Assembly (NCBI GenBank): GCA_963210315.1
Contig: OY723256.1
Location: forward strand, 744,001-808,000
Direction: 5' to 3'
DNA length: 64,000 nucleotides
Origin: Rhynchopus euleeides
Taxonomy: Eukaryota > Euglenozoa > Diplonemea > Diplonemida > Diplonemidae
Of the stretch, positions 10,307 to 20,492 are shown piece after piece. The notes under the pieces were generated by a model. That model searched no databases. It was not told where the DNA came from and saw only the letters and a list, made by a program, of their open reading frames with translations. Position 1 is the stretch's first letter; every line of letters begins with the position of its first letter. The translations under genes and the position numbers were made by a program.

Positions 10307-11067
10307 CCATGTCGCTCCCGTTGGTCACTGCGCTGCTTTGAGTCAGCCACGTGGCGGAAGCCGGACCGCAGGGAGGGGCGTTGCGCCCGTTGACGCCTCT
10401 CGCTCCTCATGTGCCTTGAGTAGCTGCCTGGTGGGTCTGCTTTGAGGCGGGGAATCGCGTCAGGCCAAACAGCCACTGCGAGGACGTCTCCCCTAAAAGA
10501 AAAGAAAGAATGTGGGAAGGGGACGGGGGCGAGATGGGTGGGCGGCGCAAGCCGGAAGGAGCGCCCCCCATGGGGCGGAAGCTCACCCGACAGCATAAAA
10601 TGCTGCAAAAACAACAAAAAAGGGGAAAAGAAACCACGCACACCACAACATCAATAAAACCAAAGCCGTGCAGAAAGGGCCCCTCCGCATATATGAAACA
10701 GGGCACACAGCGGAAAATGAGTTTTTATTCTGGGACCCGGGTTTTTAACCAGGCCTGTCGCTAACTTTTCGATTTTGGAGATTTGGTGGGTTGACGCTCC
10801 TGTTTTGGGGGGGGATCAGGGGGGAAAACACTAGGGGTCAATTTTTCTCGCGCGCGCTCGTGTTGTTGCCAAATTTTCCCATCGGTGGACCACTAGGTGG
10901 GCACGGTGTGAGGCGCTGGGTTCCTTCCGTGGTTCCTCTCCTGCTCGCGCCGTCGGGTGCCGGAGGAAACCAAAAAATGGCTTTCGGGACCATGATTTCG
11001 ACGCTGCCCCCTGATATGTCACGGCCGTCAAAGCGCAAGGACTTGGTTACTAGACGGGCACGCGAGA

Positions 11068-11128
11068 TGGGGGGTCTGGGGGGCAGAGCCCCCCAGCCGC
11101 CGGAGGCCACGGTAGTGAGCATCTGTTC
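11068..11128. repeat. Dispersed G-rich repeat, copy 3
   Basis: Same unit as 8075-8131, with GGGGGGCAGAG at the core and GTGAGCATCTGTTC at the end. The upstream AAGGACTTG...GACGGGCACGCGAGA is related to the upstream part of copy 1. Confidence 0.8.
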
Positions 11129-11243
11129 ATTGTGGGCGTACAGATTCTGTGTGAGTTGGCTGCGTCCTCCTGAGGCTACTGGAGTGGGTGGATTCCCTGA
11201 CCCGGTGGGAATCGAATGACTTGAGTACGAGACATACGCCACA

Positions 11244-11304
11244 GGGGGGTCTGGGGGGCGGAGCCCCCCAGCCGCCGGAGGCCACGGTAGTGAGCATCTG
11301 TTCC
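11244..11304. repeat. Dispersed G-rich repeat, copy 4
   Basis: Same unit as copy 3, 176 bp further on and in the same orientation. Core GGGGGGCGGAG and ending GTGAGCATCTGTTC match closely. Confidence 0.8.
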
Positions 11305-11324
11305 TGCAAAACCATACTCTCTTC

Positions 11325-11590
11325 GACGTCGACCCAGTGAAAGTGGGTTGACGCTTGGTCGACGCTTGGTGAGCGTCGACCCAGTGTAACCGGGCCAACG
11401 CTAGGTTAGCGTCGACCCAGTGTAATAAATGGGTTGACGCTTGGTCCAGGCTTGAATGGCAACCCAGTTCCACTAGGTCGACGCTCCAAGCCTCGACCAA
11501 GCGTCAACCCAGTCCACTGGGTCGACGCTGGGTCGACGCTTTTTTATGGGGGGGGGAAACCCAAAATCACTGGGTCGACGGTCGACGCTT
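11325..11590. repeat. Cluster of GTCGAC palindromes in both orientations
   Basis: About nine GTCGAC hexamers occur in 266 bp, mostly inside AGCGTCGACCCAGTG or its reverse CTGGGTCGACGCT. Spacing is irregular and both orientations alternate, so many overlapping hairpins could form. Variants such as GGGTTGACGCTTGG look like decayed units. No ORF with family features spans it. Confidence 0.8.
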
Positions 11591-12301
11591 AGCGACATGC
11601 CTGGTTTTTAACAACATTGGGTGGGGGGGGGGGGGGGGGGAAATGTTGGACCAGAGTTTGGGCTGTGCGTCAAGCCTTGCGACCACCGACCCCATGCAAC
11701 TTTTGCCCTGTGGGCAGCCACTGCGCTGCCCGTGTAAATCACAGCGTTGGGCCAAGGAGGAAAGCGGCACGAGATCAACGTGCGCTGCACATGACCAACC
11801 TGCAATGTATAATGGCACATTGAGTGCCGTTGAATCCGCCACGGCGTTACTTTATAGTTTCGGTCTTGGCACAAAAATATAAAGACTGTTGGAGAAGACA
11901 AACATCCTTTCAAATCCCTGCATGGCGGCTTAAAGATAAACATCAACACCATACATTTCCAAACAAAATCCCAACGCTGCTGCTCGCTCAGCCCAGACAG
12001 ACAGGCACTACACATATCCCACCAGCATAACATTCTGCCGCGATGCACCACCTATGCCACACCGCTTGTGTATAAAGTTACAGTCAAACCGAAGACGGGG
12101 AGTGGGTGGAGCTGGGTCACCACCCCGCATGAATCTATCACCGGCACCAGGCCGCTCCCCTCCACCACCACCACCCCCCGCGATGCGGGGGAGGCGGAGG
12201 GCCCAACACAGCGGAAGGAGGGCCTGAGCCGCATGGCAGCACACTCACTGCCAAACCCCACAACAAGGCCGCCCGCCCGCCCACCCCTCCCACCCTCTCG
12301 G

Positions 12302-13654
12302 TCAGAGCTTTGCCGCGCGCTGGAGCCACTCCGACTGCACCGGGCGTGCCAGAGCATCTGCGTGGAGAAATCCGGCGGTCCGCCGCGCGGCGCCCTGGCG
12401 GGGGTAGGGGCGGCGGCGCGCGAAGTCGGGATTCAGCGTCACCCCAAACCCAGGCTTGGTGGGGTCGAGGTCAATGTACCCATCGCGCGGCAGAGGCTCG
12501 TCGAGGAAGAGCGACCCGAAGTAGGGCGCGATGACATCCGCGTTGGGGGCCAGCATGATGAGCTCCGCCATCGGGCAGTTTTGGAAGGCATACTGCAGGT
12601 GGTAGGAGTACACGCTGGAGCCGTGGGGGATGACCGGCAGGTCGTACGCCGCAGCCATCCCGCAGATCTTGCGGAGCTCTGTGAGCCCGCCGCACCACGT
12701 CACATCCGGCTGCAGCACATCGCAGCACTTCCCCTCGATCAGCTTCCTAAAGCCGTACCGCGTGTACTCATGCTCGCCGCAGGTAAACATCGTGAGGTGG
12801 CCTGCCTTGGCCTTCACCTCTGCGTACCCATCGTAGTCCTCAGGGTGGAGGTGTTCTTCGATCCACTTCACGCCGCCAGGCACGTCTGCCGCAATGCGGC
12901 GTGCAAGCTCAATGGTGTAGGGCACGGTGAGGGACATGTAGCAGTCGATGGCGATGGGATAGTCCTCCCCGACAGATTCGCGCACCGCCTTGATGCGTTC
13001 GATGTTCTGCCGCATCCCCGCGTCGCCGTCGCCCGGGCCGTAGGGGAGTGGGATTTTCGCCTGCACAAAACCCAGGTCCTTCGCGATGTCGGCGCGCACA
13101 GTTGTGGCGTAGACGGGGAGGCGCTCCTTCGTCTTCCCCCCCAGCAGCTGGTAGACCGGCTCGTTGCGGAGCTTGCCCAAGGCATCCCACAGGGCGAGGT
13201 CCACCGCGCTGATGGCCTGGATGGTGAGACCCTTCCTCCCGTAGTTTATGGTGGAGCGCCACATGCAGTCCCATATGTATTCCACGTTGCGGGGGTCCTG
13301 CCCCTCGACGAAGCGGGAGAGGTGGTTTTCCACGATGAAGCATCCGGGCTCGCCTGCAATAGCGATGCCGACGCCGATCATGCCGTTGGTGAGTTCAACC
13401 TCGACTATCATGGAGCCGATGGCGTCGATGCCCCAGAGCTTCCTGCTTGCCTTATACTGAGGGTACCCGCTCATAGGGTTGGAGATCGGCGTGTCGACAA
13501 TCCAGTGCCCCTTCCCCTGGGCATGGCAGTCCGCAGCCCCGCCGCTCTTCTCCTCCGAGGTCTTGTCGGCAGCGACGTATGCACGGATCTCCTTCACTAC
13601 CACCGCGCCAGCCTGTGGCACCACCGGGGGGTGCTCCCGGAGGACGAGCGACAT
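12302..13654 (-). CDS. rhmD: L-rhamnonate dehydratase (enolase superfamily) with C-terminal AKL
   Basis: The 450-residue product aligns end to end with bacterial L-rhamnonate dehydratase. Enzymes of this group use Mg2+ to remove water from L-rhamnonate, giving 2-keto-3-deoxy-L-rhamnonate. Shared landmarks are GCFIVENHLSRFVEG, AVDLALWD, GPGDGDAG, metal ligands D237 (IDCYMS), E266 (WIEEHL) and E294 (CGEHEY), and H344 in PHGSSVYS. The start is the ATG at 13652-13654. Bacterial homologues end near the RRPY motif (residues 414-417); this protein continues about 33 residues and ends in AAKL. A terminal AKL is a classical PTS1 peroxisome/glycosome signal. There are no introns. Bacterial origin by transfer is likely; a related sugar-acid dehydratase specificity remains possible. 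Confidence 0.88.
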   Translation of the reverse strand: MSLVLREHPPVVPQAGAVVVKEIRAYVAADKTSEEKSGGAADCHAQGKGHWIVDTPISNPMSGYPQYKASRKLWGIDAIGSMIVEVELTNGMIGVGIAIAGEPGCFIVENHLSRFVEGQDPRNVEYIWDCMWRSTINYGRKGLTIQAISAVDLALWDALGKLRNEPVYQLLGGKTKERLPVYATTVRADIAKDLGFVQAKIPLPYGPGDGDAGMRQNIERIKAVRESVGEDYPIAIDCYMSLTVPYTIELARRIAADVPGGVKWIEEHLHPEDYDGYAEVKAKAGHLTMFTCGEHEYTRYGFRKLIEGKCCDVLQPDVTWCGGLTELRKICGMAAAYDLPVIPHGSSVYSYHLQYAFQNCPMAELIMLAPNADVIAPYFGSLFLDEPLPRDGYIDLDPTKPGFGVTLNPDFARRRPYPRQGAARRTAGFLHADALARPVQSEWLQRAAKL

Positions 13655-15664
13655 CCTGCCTACTCGTGGGGGGGGGCAGCAGCGGCGTGGGCTGTGTGTC
13701 TGTGGGTGGTGGTGTCGAACCCTTGTCTGAGCAGTGCAGCAACATCTGCTCGGTGGGGGGGCTGCAATCAGAGGATGGGGTGTGGGGTGTTGGGGTGCTG
13801 CCGCCCACCAGACGCATCATGGTATTCTGTTGTGAGTAGCTTCAGCGTGTGCTGCGTTGCGGTTACTGCGTGGGATGTGCGGCCACAGACACCGTGTCTG
13901 TCGCACACCCCTGCATCCACCGCCTGGCTGTGGTGACAAGTAGAGATAGGTAGGGGTAATGCGTCGGTATGGCAGGTGAGGGGCCAGACGCTAGAGACAT
14001 GTGGCCATGGCACAAGGCACATGATGGGTGATGGTGGAATGTCGAGCGTGCGGAAAACGACAGCACGGCACCTGATAGGCTGCTGTCAAGCAGCAGCCGC
14101 ACTTCTGGCAGCGCGGCTGTATGGGATTCCCTCCTTCAACTTTCCACCTTCCTGTTCCTGTTCATTTTTTTCCCCGTTTCGGACTTTTCTTCTGTACGTC
14201 GTGACATCGTTTCTCCTACCGAGTGTGATGGAGAAAGGGGGCAGCGGAACGGACGCGCGCACCCTGCCAGGGGCAACAACGCGGAGCCGATGCGTCGCTG
14301 TGTGCAGCACGGTGCTGCACCCTGCCCGCACAAATACAAAGAGTAACAGAAAGAGCGATCGAACCAGCGAGACATTCAGGCTTTTTGAGACACCGCAAAA
14401 AAATACCTCACCCCCCAGGTGCTTCTCTGGAATCAACCGCAACGCATGCACCACCCCAGAACGGGGTGCGCACGGCACGGCTTGTCCATATCGCCTCTGG
14501 CTGGGGCTGCCATGCTCTGCCCTCCTGCTCTGCTAGTGATTTTTTCCTACGCCCCTCCTATGCGTCATCTGCATGTCCCGCGCCGCGCACGCCGTGCGCA
14601 CGCGTTAACGGGAATGAAATAAAAGAAGAAGCGTAGTGACATTCTGTTTAGTTTCCGGTGGGGGGGTGGGGTGGGGGGGGGGGGGGGAAGAGAGGGAAGA
14701 GAGAGAAGATAAAAGCGATACGAGCCTGCGGGCGGGGCACAGCAGGGCACGGGCAACGAGAGAGGGGTGCAGATAACGCCGGACGCGCTGGTGTTGGTGC
14801 GCAGAGAGGGGCAGTGTGTGTCGGGGCGGGGAGAGAGAATGGGTATGTGTGATTATTGATGCTATTGTTGAGATGTGGTGTGCAAACGCATGGAGTGCCG
14901 GGAGGGCTATGATCCCCACCGTACCCCCCTGCTATTGCACTTCCCCCCCCCCCCCTGCGATCGCGATTGCGGTTGCGGTTGCAGTTGAAGCACATCACTC
15001 ACAGAAACCCCCGCTGTCTCTTCTCCCCGTTCTGTTCCTACACACCGCCCACCCACACACCAAAGTTTCCGGTTCCCTTCTGGGGTGCCCACCCTGTTTC
15101 GCTGTACCCAACAGGTCTGCCAAAGTCTGCCTCGGGGGTGGGGGTGCGCTGGGGGGCACAGTAGAGTGGCCCATCCCGCCGCAAACCCCGCCCCCGCATT
15201 GTGTGGGGAGGGAGGGTGTTCCGTCTTCCCCAGCAGCACGGAGCCCGCAGAGCAGGCTATGGTGGCACGGCGGATGTGTTTGGTGGTGAAAGCGAAGCAA
15301 GTCAAAAAAAAAGGGTGACAAAAGCCAAAAGCCAAAGGGGGGTGGGGATGAAGGGGGAGAGGGGCGGGGAGGCAGGGACACCACCCCCAGACAGCAGAGA
15401 GGAAGACCGGCCAGGTAGGATAGGGGGTGTTTGTTTTGTGCGTCAATTGTCCTTTGTTGCCCAAGAACCGTTGCCCGCTATCCTTTGGAGGACACTGGCA
15501 GGGGAGCCCGGTAGTGGTGGTAAAAATTGAGGCCGGTTTCCATCTGCTCTGGAAGTGGAATAGAAATGCGAAAGGTTGATGAGAGGGGGAGGGGGGTGTG
15601 TCATGCCGTGCCGTGCCGCGTGCTTGTGGTTGGACAATGTCGCATGTCTCGGCGTGTGAGGGGC
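13655..15664. other. Intergenic spacer, no gene seen
   Basis: About 2 kb between the dehydratase start and the tyrosinase stop. It has homopolymer runs (G-runs near 14657-14688, a C-run near 14945-14957) and short biased open frames. I see no RNA gene or mobile element in it. Confidence 0.6.
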
Positions 15665-17068
15665 TCACAGCACCTTGCACTGATCGTACATGTCCGGCCT
15701 CGACGCACCCACCATGCGCAGCCACTCGGGCGACGGAGCCGCGCGGCTCTCCTCCAGCAGCGAGCACTCGTACAGCGCAAGCTCGCGCAGCAGCTCGCGC
15801 TTCGACAGCTGGGTCGGCCCGGCCACCAGCTCGTCGTGCTTCGCCTGCACCAGCGGGTTGGAGAACTGGACGTGGTGGGGGCGGCTGCTGCCTGCGCCCG
15901 CCACCGCCGCCGTCCTGGCGTCGCGCGTCGCACCCCCGAATCGGCACGTGTTGCTGCAGCTGTCGGCGTTGACCCTGTTCCCGTCGTCGCACTGCTCCCC
16001 CGCGTCGCGCGTCCCGTCCCCGCAGCACGTGCGGTACGGGGTCGCCTGCGGCTGCGCCCAGACCCACTCCACCTCGGTGGTGCCGGTCTCTGCGTCCGTC
16101 CCGGCCAGCTGCGCCGCCAGGCTGTCCGGCCCGTATGTGTATGTCACACCGTCGGGCAGCGCCGACAGGCTCCACATGTCGCGCACCGTCACGGGCTTCT
16201 GCAGCTCAGGCAGCGACGACCCACGCGAGTCGTAGGCGTACGGCATCGTCGCGTCCAGCTCGAACGCGCTGTCCGGGATGGACGACCACCAGCGGCGCGA
16301 CTCCGCCTCGTAGTGGATCCCGTCCTGCAGCGCCGACTTGTTCACCTTGTCGTGCTCGTGGTAGTCCTGCCACAGCGCCCACAGGCGGTCCACGTTCGCG
16401 TGGTGCATGAAGAAGACCGGGTCCGCGGGGGACCGCATGGTGGCCATCTGGCCTCCGATGTAGATGTGCGGGGCGGCGTGCGGCGCACCCTCGAGACGCA
16501 CCGAGAAGGCGCGGAAGTTCCGGTGGCTGGTGATGATCTCCATCAGAGCCGCCTCCCCCGTGAACCCCTGGCTGCTCCTCCGCCGCTGCAGGCACGCCCC
16601 GTTGCGCATCGTCCAGCCCGCTGCAATCCCGTTGTCGACGCACTGCGTCTGGCCCTGCGGGTGGTTCACCAGGTTCCCGAAGGTGCGGTTCTTCAGCGGC
16701 GCCGACGCCGCCTGGCGCTCCTCGCTCCCCGCGTCACGCTCCCAGTCCCAGTACGGCACCGTCACGCACTCGAACCCGGGCAGGCTGCGCAGCATGTTCT
16801 CGTACTGCAGCACGTACTGACGGTGCCACGGCAGGAACGCAGACGTCTGGTGCGCGTACTGCTCCTGCCTCTGGTGCGTCTCCACAATACGCAGGTACGT
16901 TTCACGCTGGTCCCGCACCAGCGTCGCCACTGCGTCTGCGTACAGCTGCCTCTCCGAGCACGTCAGGCTCGAGTACGCCTTGCGCACGCGCGGCCCGCAC
17001 CCATCGTTCTGTGCCACGCACAGCGCAGCACAGCCGCTCAGCAGCAGCAACGTCTTGGACAAGCCCAT
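15665..17068 (-). CDS. Secreted tyrosinase with cysteine-rich tail domain
   Basis: The 467-residue protein starts with a hydrophobic signal peptide (roughly residues 1-19). CuA ligands are H65, H73 and H82 in THQRQEQYAHQ and FLPWHRQY. CuB ligands are H197, H201 and H223 in APHAAPHIYIGG and DPVFFMHHANVDRLW. The fold oxidises mono- or diphenols at a binuclear copper site. After the catalytic domain a cysteine-rich module (CCGDGTRDAGEQCDDGN, about residues 350-380) resembles the DUF4215/Myxo-type repeat found in secreted proteins. A K/R/E-rich C-terminus follows. The gene has no introns. An almost identical partial copy is at the left edge of the window. Secretion and the copper role are inferred from family knowledge. 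Confidence 0.92.
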   Translation of the reverse strand: MGLSKTLLLLSGCAALCVAQNDGCGPRVRKAYSSLTCSERQLYADAVATLVRDQRETYLRIVETHQRQEQYAHQTSAFLPWHRQYVLQYENMLRSLPGFECVTVPYWDWERDAGSEERQAASAPLKNRTFGNLVNHPQGQTQCVDNGIAAGWTMRNGACLQRRRSSQGFTGEAALMEIITSHRNFRAFSVRLEGAPHAAPHIYIGGQMATMRSPADPVFFMHHANVDRLWALWQDYHEHDKVNKSALQDGIHYEAESRRWWSSIPDSAFELDATMPYAYDSRGSSLPELQKPVTVRDMWSLSALPDGVTYTYGPDSLAAQLAGTDAETGTTEVEWVWAQPQATPYRTCCGDGTRDAGEQCDDGNRVNADSCSNTCRFGGATRDARTAAVAGAGSSRPHHVQFSNPLVQAKHDELVAGPTQLSKRELLRELALYECSLLEESRAAPSPEWLRMVGASRPDMYDQCKVL

Positions 17069-18042
17069 CCTTGAGGCACGAGAGAATCACAAACTACAGG
17101 GATGTGGGTGTGTTGGTGGGCAGTAGTGCCATCGCGGTTGGGCACAAGGGGCACGCAAGACATTGACCGCAGGGTTGGGGGTGGGGGTGGGGGTGAGGAC
17201 CCGGCTGCCGCAGCGTGTCGTCGGTCCTGTTGGGCACCCAACACGGACTGCCTTCTCACGGGGAACATCTTTGTGTCTCAGCCGCCCTGCACAGCGGCAA
17301 TATATATACAGGCCACACGGTGAACACGAGCCGGTAGGAGGGGGAAGGGGGGCCCCATTAGGAGTGGGTTTTTTTTGCCTACAAGCGACACCACCACTCA
17401 ACACACACAATACACACGCGTGAAATCTCTTTGGAAAGTGTCCGCATCACTTCGTCGGGGCACAGCACAGCAATATTCCCCCCACCAGGCCCAGGAAGCC
17501 CCACTAAGCCATCACCGCCACCACCACCCATCTTGTTCGGGAGTGTCGGCAGGGGCTCTGGCAGAGCAAGCCAGCACTCTGGCGTAGCAATCACCCCTGC
17601 ACATTGGAACTGGGTAGGGGATGGGAAGGGGAAGCCCCATCCAACTCTGCACCCACTTGCAGAGTGAAGACTTGCCCACGCCCCCCCCACCCCTCGATAC
17701 ACAGAACACCTTTGCCACACGGACACATTAGGCATGCTGTTTGTTACAAAAAAAACAGAAAGGGGCTCTGCTGGTTATAATCACTCGGTTTTGGGGAATT
17801 TTTTTTTCCGCACATCCAAAAACTGCCGGGGGACAAACCAATAAGCCCCTCCCGATATTCCCCTTTGCGCCCCCCTGGCAAGCCTGGCAAATCCGACAAC
17901 ATCCCACTTCTTTGGTTCGCTGGGTTCGTTCAGATATTTTTTTTGGAAGATGCGTGCACCTTTCTGCTAGTGTACTACAGCCGGCAGCACCACACACCAC
18001 ACCTCCTCACCCACTTGAGGGGCGCGATGCGGTGCCGGGGGG

Positions 18043-20246
18043 CAGGGGTGTAAATAAGGCCGACTCCCGACTCCCGACTCGCGCCGGATTTTTTGGGATT
18101 GGGAGGGTTGCCTTGCTTCCCTTAGGGAATGTGCGGTATTAGGCACCCCATGGCCAAAATGACCCCACTGCGATCCGCACAGACTCCAAATATTCAAAAG
18201 AAAGGGTTTTTGGAACACCCGAGGAGGGGGGGTCCCGATGGGTGGGTGGGGGTGTGGGGGTCCCGCTGGGTGGGACATGGTGTGTGCCTCCCAGTCATCT
18301 TCTTCATTACCGGTCTCTGAACTGGGGTGAGTTCATTGCCAAACCACTGCTGTGAATACGGCGCCCCTTTCCCGCCCCTTTTGCCAGATCCTGGCAGCTC
18401 CCAAGAAGAGTTGTGTTCCGCCCCCATCAGGTGGTTGAGCATACCGCAGCGCACACGTGCACAACCACACACACTCCACACAGATGCGTCACACATGTGA
18501 CGCAACTGTTGCGACACAAAACATGCCTCAGGTAGAGGCAGTAGTGTTTGACTCACAGCCAACATAGCTCTCAGTGGGGCCGTGGATGGTGTGGATGCAT
18601 CCATGCATGCATACACGGCATCCAGGGATGCCCGAAAATGTCAAAAAATGGATTTTTGATTTGGCATACAGGCATTCATCCACTGCAGGCAGGCCTGCAT
18701 GCAGGGCTTCGGAGCTCCAGGCTGTGTGTGGATGCATCCACAAAATTTGTGGATGCATGCGCTGCATGCACGGGAAATACTGAGAGCTATGCAGCCAAAT
18801 ACTGCTGCCGTGAGTGAGGTGCTCGCAGCGTGTGGGGCGCTGCGGGCGAAGTGGGGGGTTGGCTGGGACAGCCAACATGGCGCTGTGCGTCGCGTGCTTC
18901 TTCGCGGACCACCTCGCACGCGGGAAGACCCCGCAAGCGCCGAGTCAGTCCGCCCTGACCGAATGGTGGGCGACTGCTGGAGGGTCCATGGGACTCTCCA
19001 CGGCAGAGGTGGCCGTACTACAGGATGAGTGCAGGATTGAGTAGGGTTTGAGACCGCCCGTCCCCCCCAGCCCCCCACCCCAGGTACCTTAGGTGACTGT
19101 AAATAACCGACTCCCGACTCCCGACTCCTGACCCCCAAACCTTATTTACAGCCACGGTGGGATCTTGTAAATTTTACATGTATAACTACAAGTATATACA
19201 TGTATTGTACATGTATAATACTTGCATGTCAACTATTATACATGTATAATACATGTATATGCCTGAAATATACATGTAAAATACATGTATATCAAGTAAA
19301 AATACAAGTATAATACTTGCATGTCAACTATTATACATGTATTTTTACTTGATATACCTGGGACCCCCCGTGTATAAGTCCCCCCCCTTACCCCCGTGTT
19401 TAAGTCCCCCCCTGGGGGTCTGGCAGGGGGGGGACTTAAACACAGGGGGACCTAAACACGGGGGTGGGCTGGTCTGGAGGGTCATCAGGTGGCCCCTAGG
19501 CCCTCCAGGTGCTGTCTGAGTCGAAAAGTGGGGTGCCAAAAGTCCATCCGGACCGGAATTACCCCCCTACGACAGCAGAGGAAGAGGTATTCTTGGTCTC
19601 CACTGTGCCACCCCCGTGTTTAAGCCCCCCCTGTGTTTAGGTCCGCCCCCCCCGTGTTTAAGTCCCCCCCGGCCGAAAATCGCCTCCAGGGGGGGGACTT
19701 AAACACGGGGGGTCCCAGGTACATGTATTTTACATGTATATTTCAGGCATTTACATGTATTTTACATGTATAATACTTGTCATGCAAGTATTATACATGT
19801 AAAATACTTGCATGACAAGTAAAATACATGTATAATACTTGCATGACAAGTAAAATACTTGCATGCAAGTAAAATACATGTATTTTACTTGCATGCAAGT
19901 ATTATACTTGTCATGCAAGTATTATACATGTATTTTACTTGTCATGCAAGTATTTTACATGTATAATACTTGCATGACAAGTATTATACATGTAAAATAC
20001 ATGTAAATGCCTGAAATATACATGTAAAATACATGTATATCAAGTAAAAATACATGTATAATAGTTGACATGCAAGTATTATACTTGTATTTTTACTTGA
20101 TATACATGTATTTTACATGTATATTTCAGGCATATACATGTATTATACATGTATAATAGTTGACATGCAAGTATTATACATGTATAATACATGTATTATA
20201 CTTGTAGTTATACATGTAAAATTTACAAGATCCCACCGTGGCCCTG
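18043..20246. mobile_element. E1: non-autonomous hAT element with 8-bp target duplication
   Basis: The left end is CAGGGGTGTAAATAAGG at 18043. The right end, once the nested E2 is ignored, is the inverse of CAGGGCTGTAAATAAGG (16 of 17 match): CCTTATTTACAG lies at 19139-19150 and the final CCCTG at 20242-20246. The 8-bp CCGGGGGG is present on both sides (18035-18042 and 20247-20254). TIR of this form plus an 8-bp duplication is the hAT signature. No transposase is recognisable. A GACTCCCGACTCCCGACTC repeat lies inside both ends. Internal DNA around 18540-18780 is rich in TGCATGCA words. Confidence 0.82.
19152..20241. mobile_element. E2: palindromic foldback element nested in E1's right TIR
   Basis: The ends CACGGTGGGATCTTGTAAA and its inverse border a 1.09-kb AT-rich element. 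The arms (about 19152-19370 and 20030-20241) are long inverted repeats made of TACATGTA, TTGCATG and TCAAGTAAAAATACA words. The centre holds a GC-rich patch with GTGTTTAAGTCCCCCC in both orientations (about 19370-19715). A GC dinucleotide may be duplicated at the insertion. No coding capacity is seen. The transposase family is unknown. Confidence 0.75.
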
Positions 20247-20492
20247 CCGGGGGGGGGGGGGGGCGGGCGGGGGGGTATTTTTGAAATAATTGCACATGAC
20301 ATACCCTCACCCATCACCTCACCACCACCACCCCCCATTCCATCCATACACCACGGGTTGCCATACCGTTATCGATAACGTTATACACACGTGATGGAAT
20401 GCCGACCCTACCACCACCCACCCCCACCTCCTCACTCCTTTGCCACAACACGCGCTTTGTGAAACATCACGCGACACACACTCTCAGCCCGT

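Larger units (their letters stand above)
10307..12301. other. Non-coding repeat-rich spacer
   Basis: Nearly 2 kb without a supportable gene. It contains two copies of the dispersed G-rich repeat (11068 and 11244), the GTCGAC palindrome cluster (11325-11590), a G-run near 11620-11640, and unremarkable sequence to 12300. Open frames opposite the dehydratase gene extend into it but are shadows. Confidence 0.6.

Noticed and set aside
11200-11225. tRNA-like T-arm (GGTGGGAATCGAATGAC)
   Set aside because: No matching acceptor, D-arm or anticodon stem surrounds it on either strand.
12068-13936. Long open frame on the plus strand opposite the dehydratase
   Set aside because: It mirrors the codon structure of a well-supported minus-strand gene in GC-rich DNA and has no domain of its own. 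The same holds for long plus-strand frames over tyrosinase, CCDC22, the coiled-coil gene, astacin and the hydrolase.
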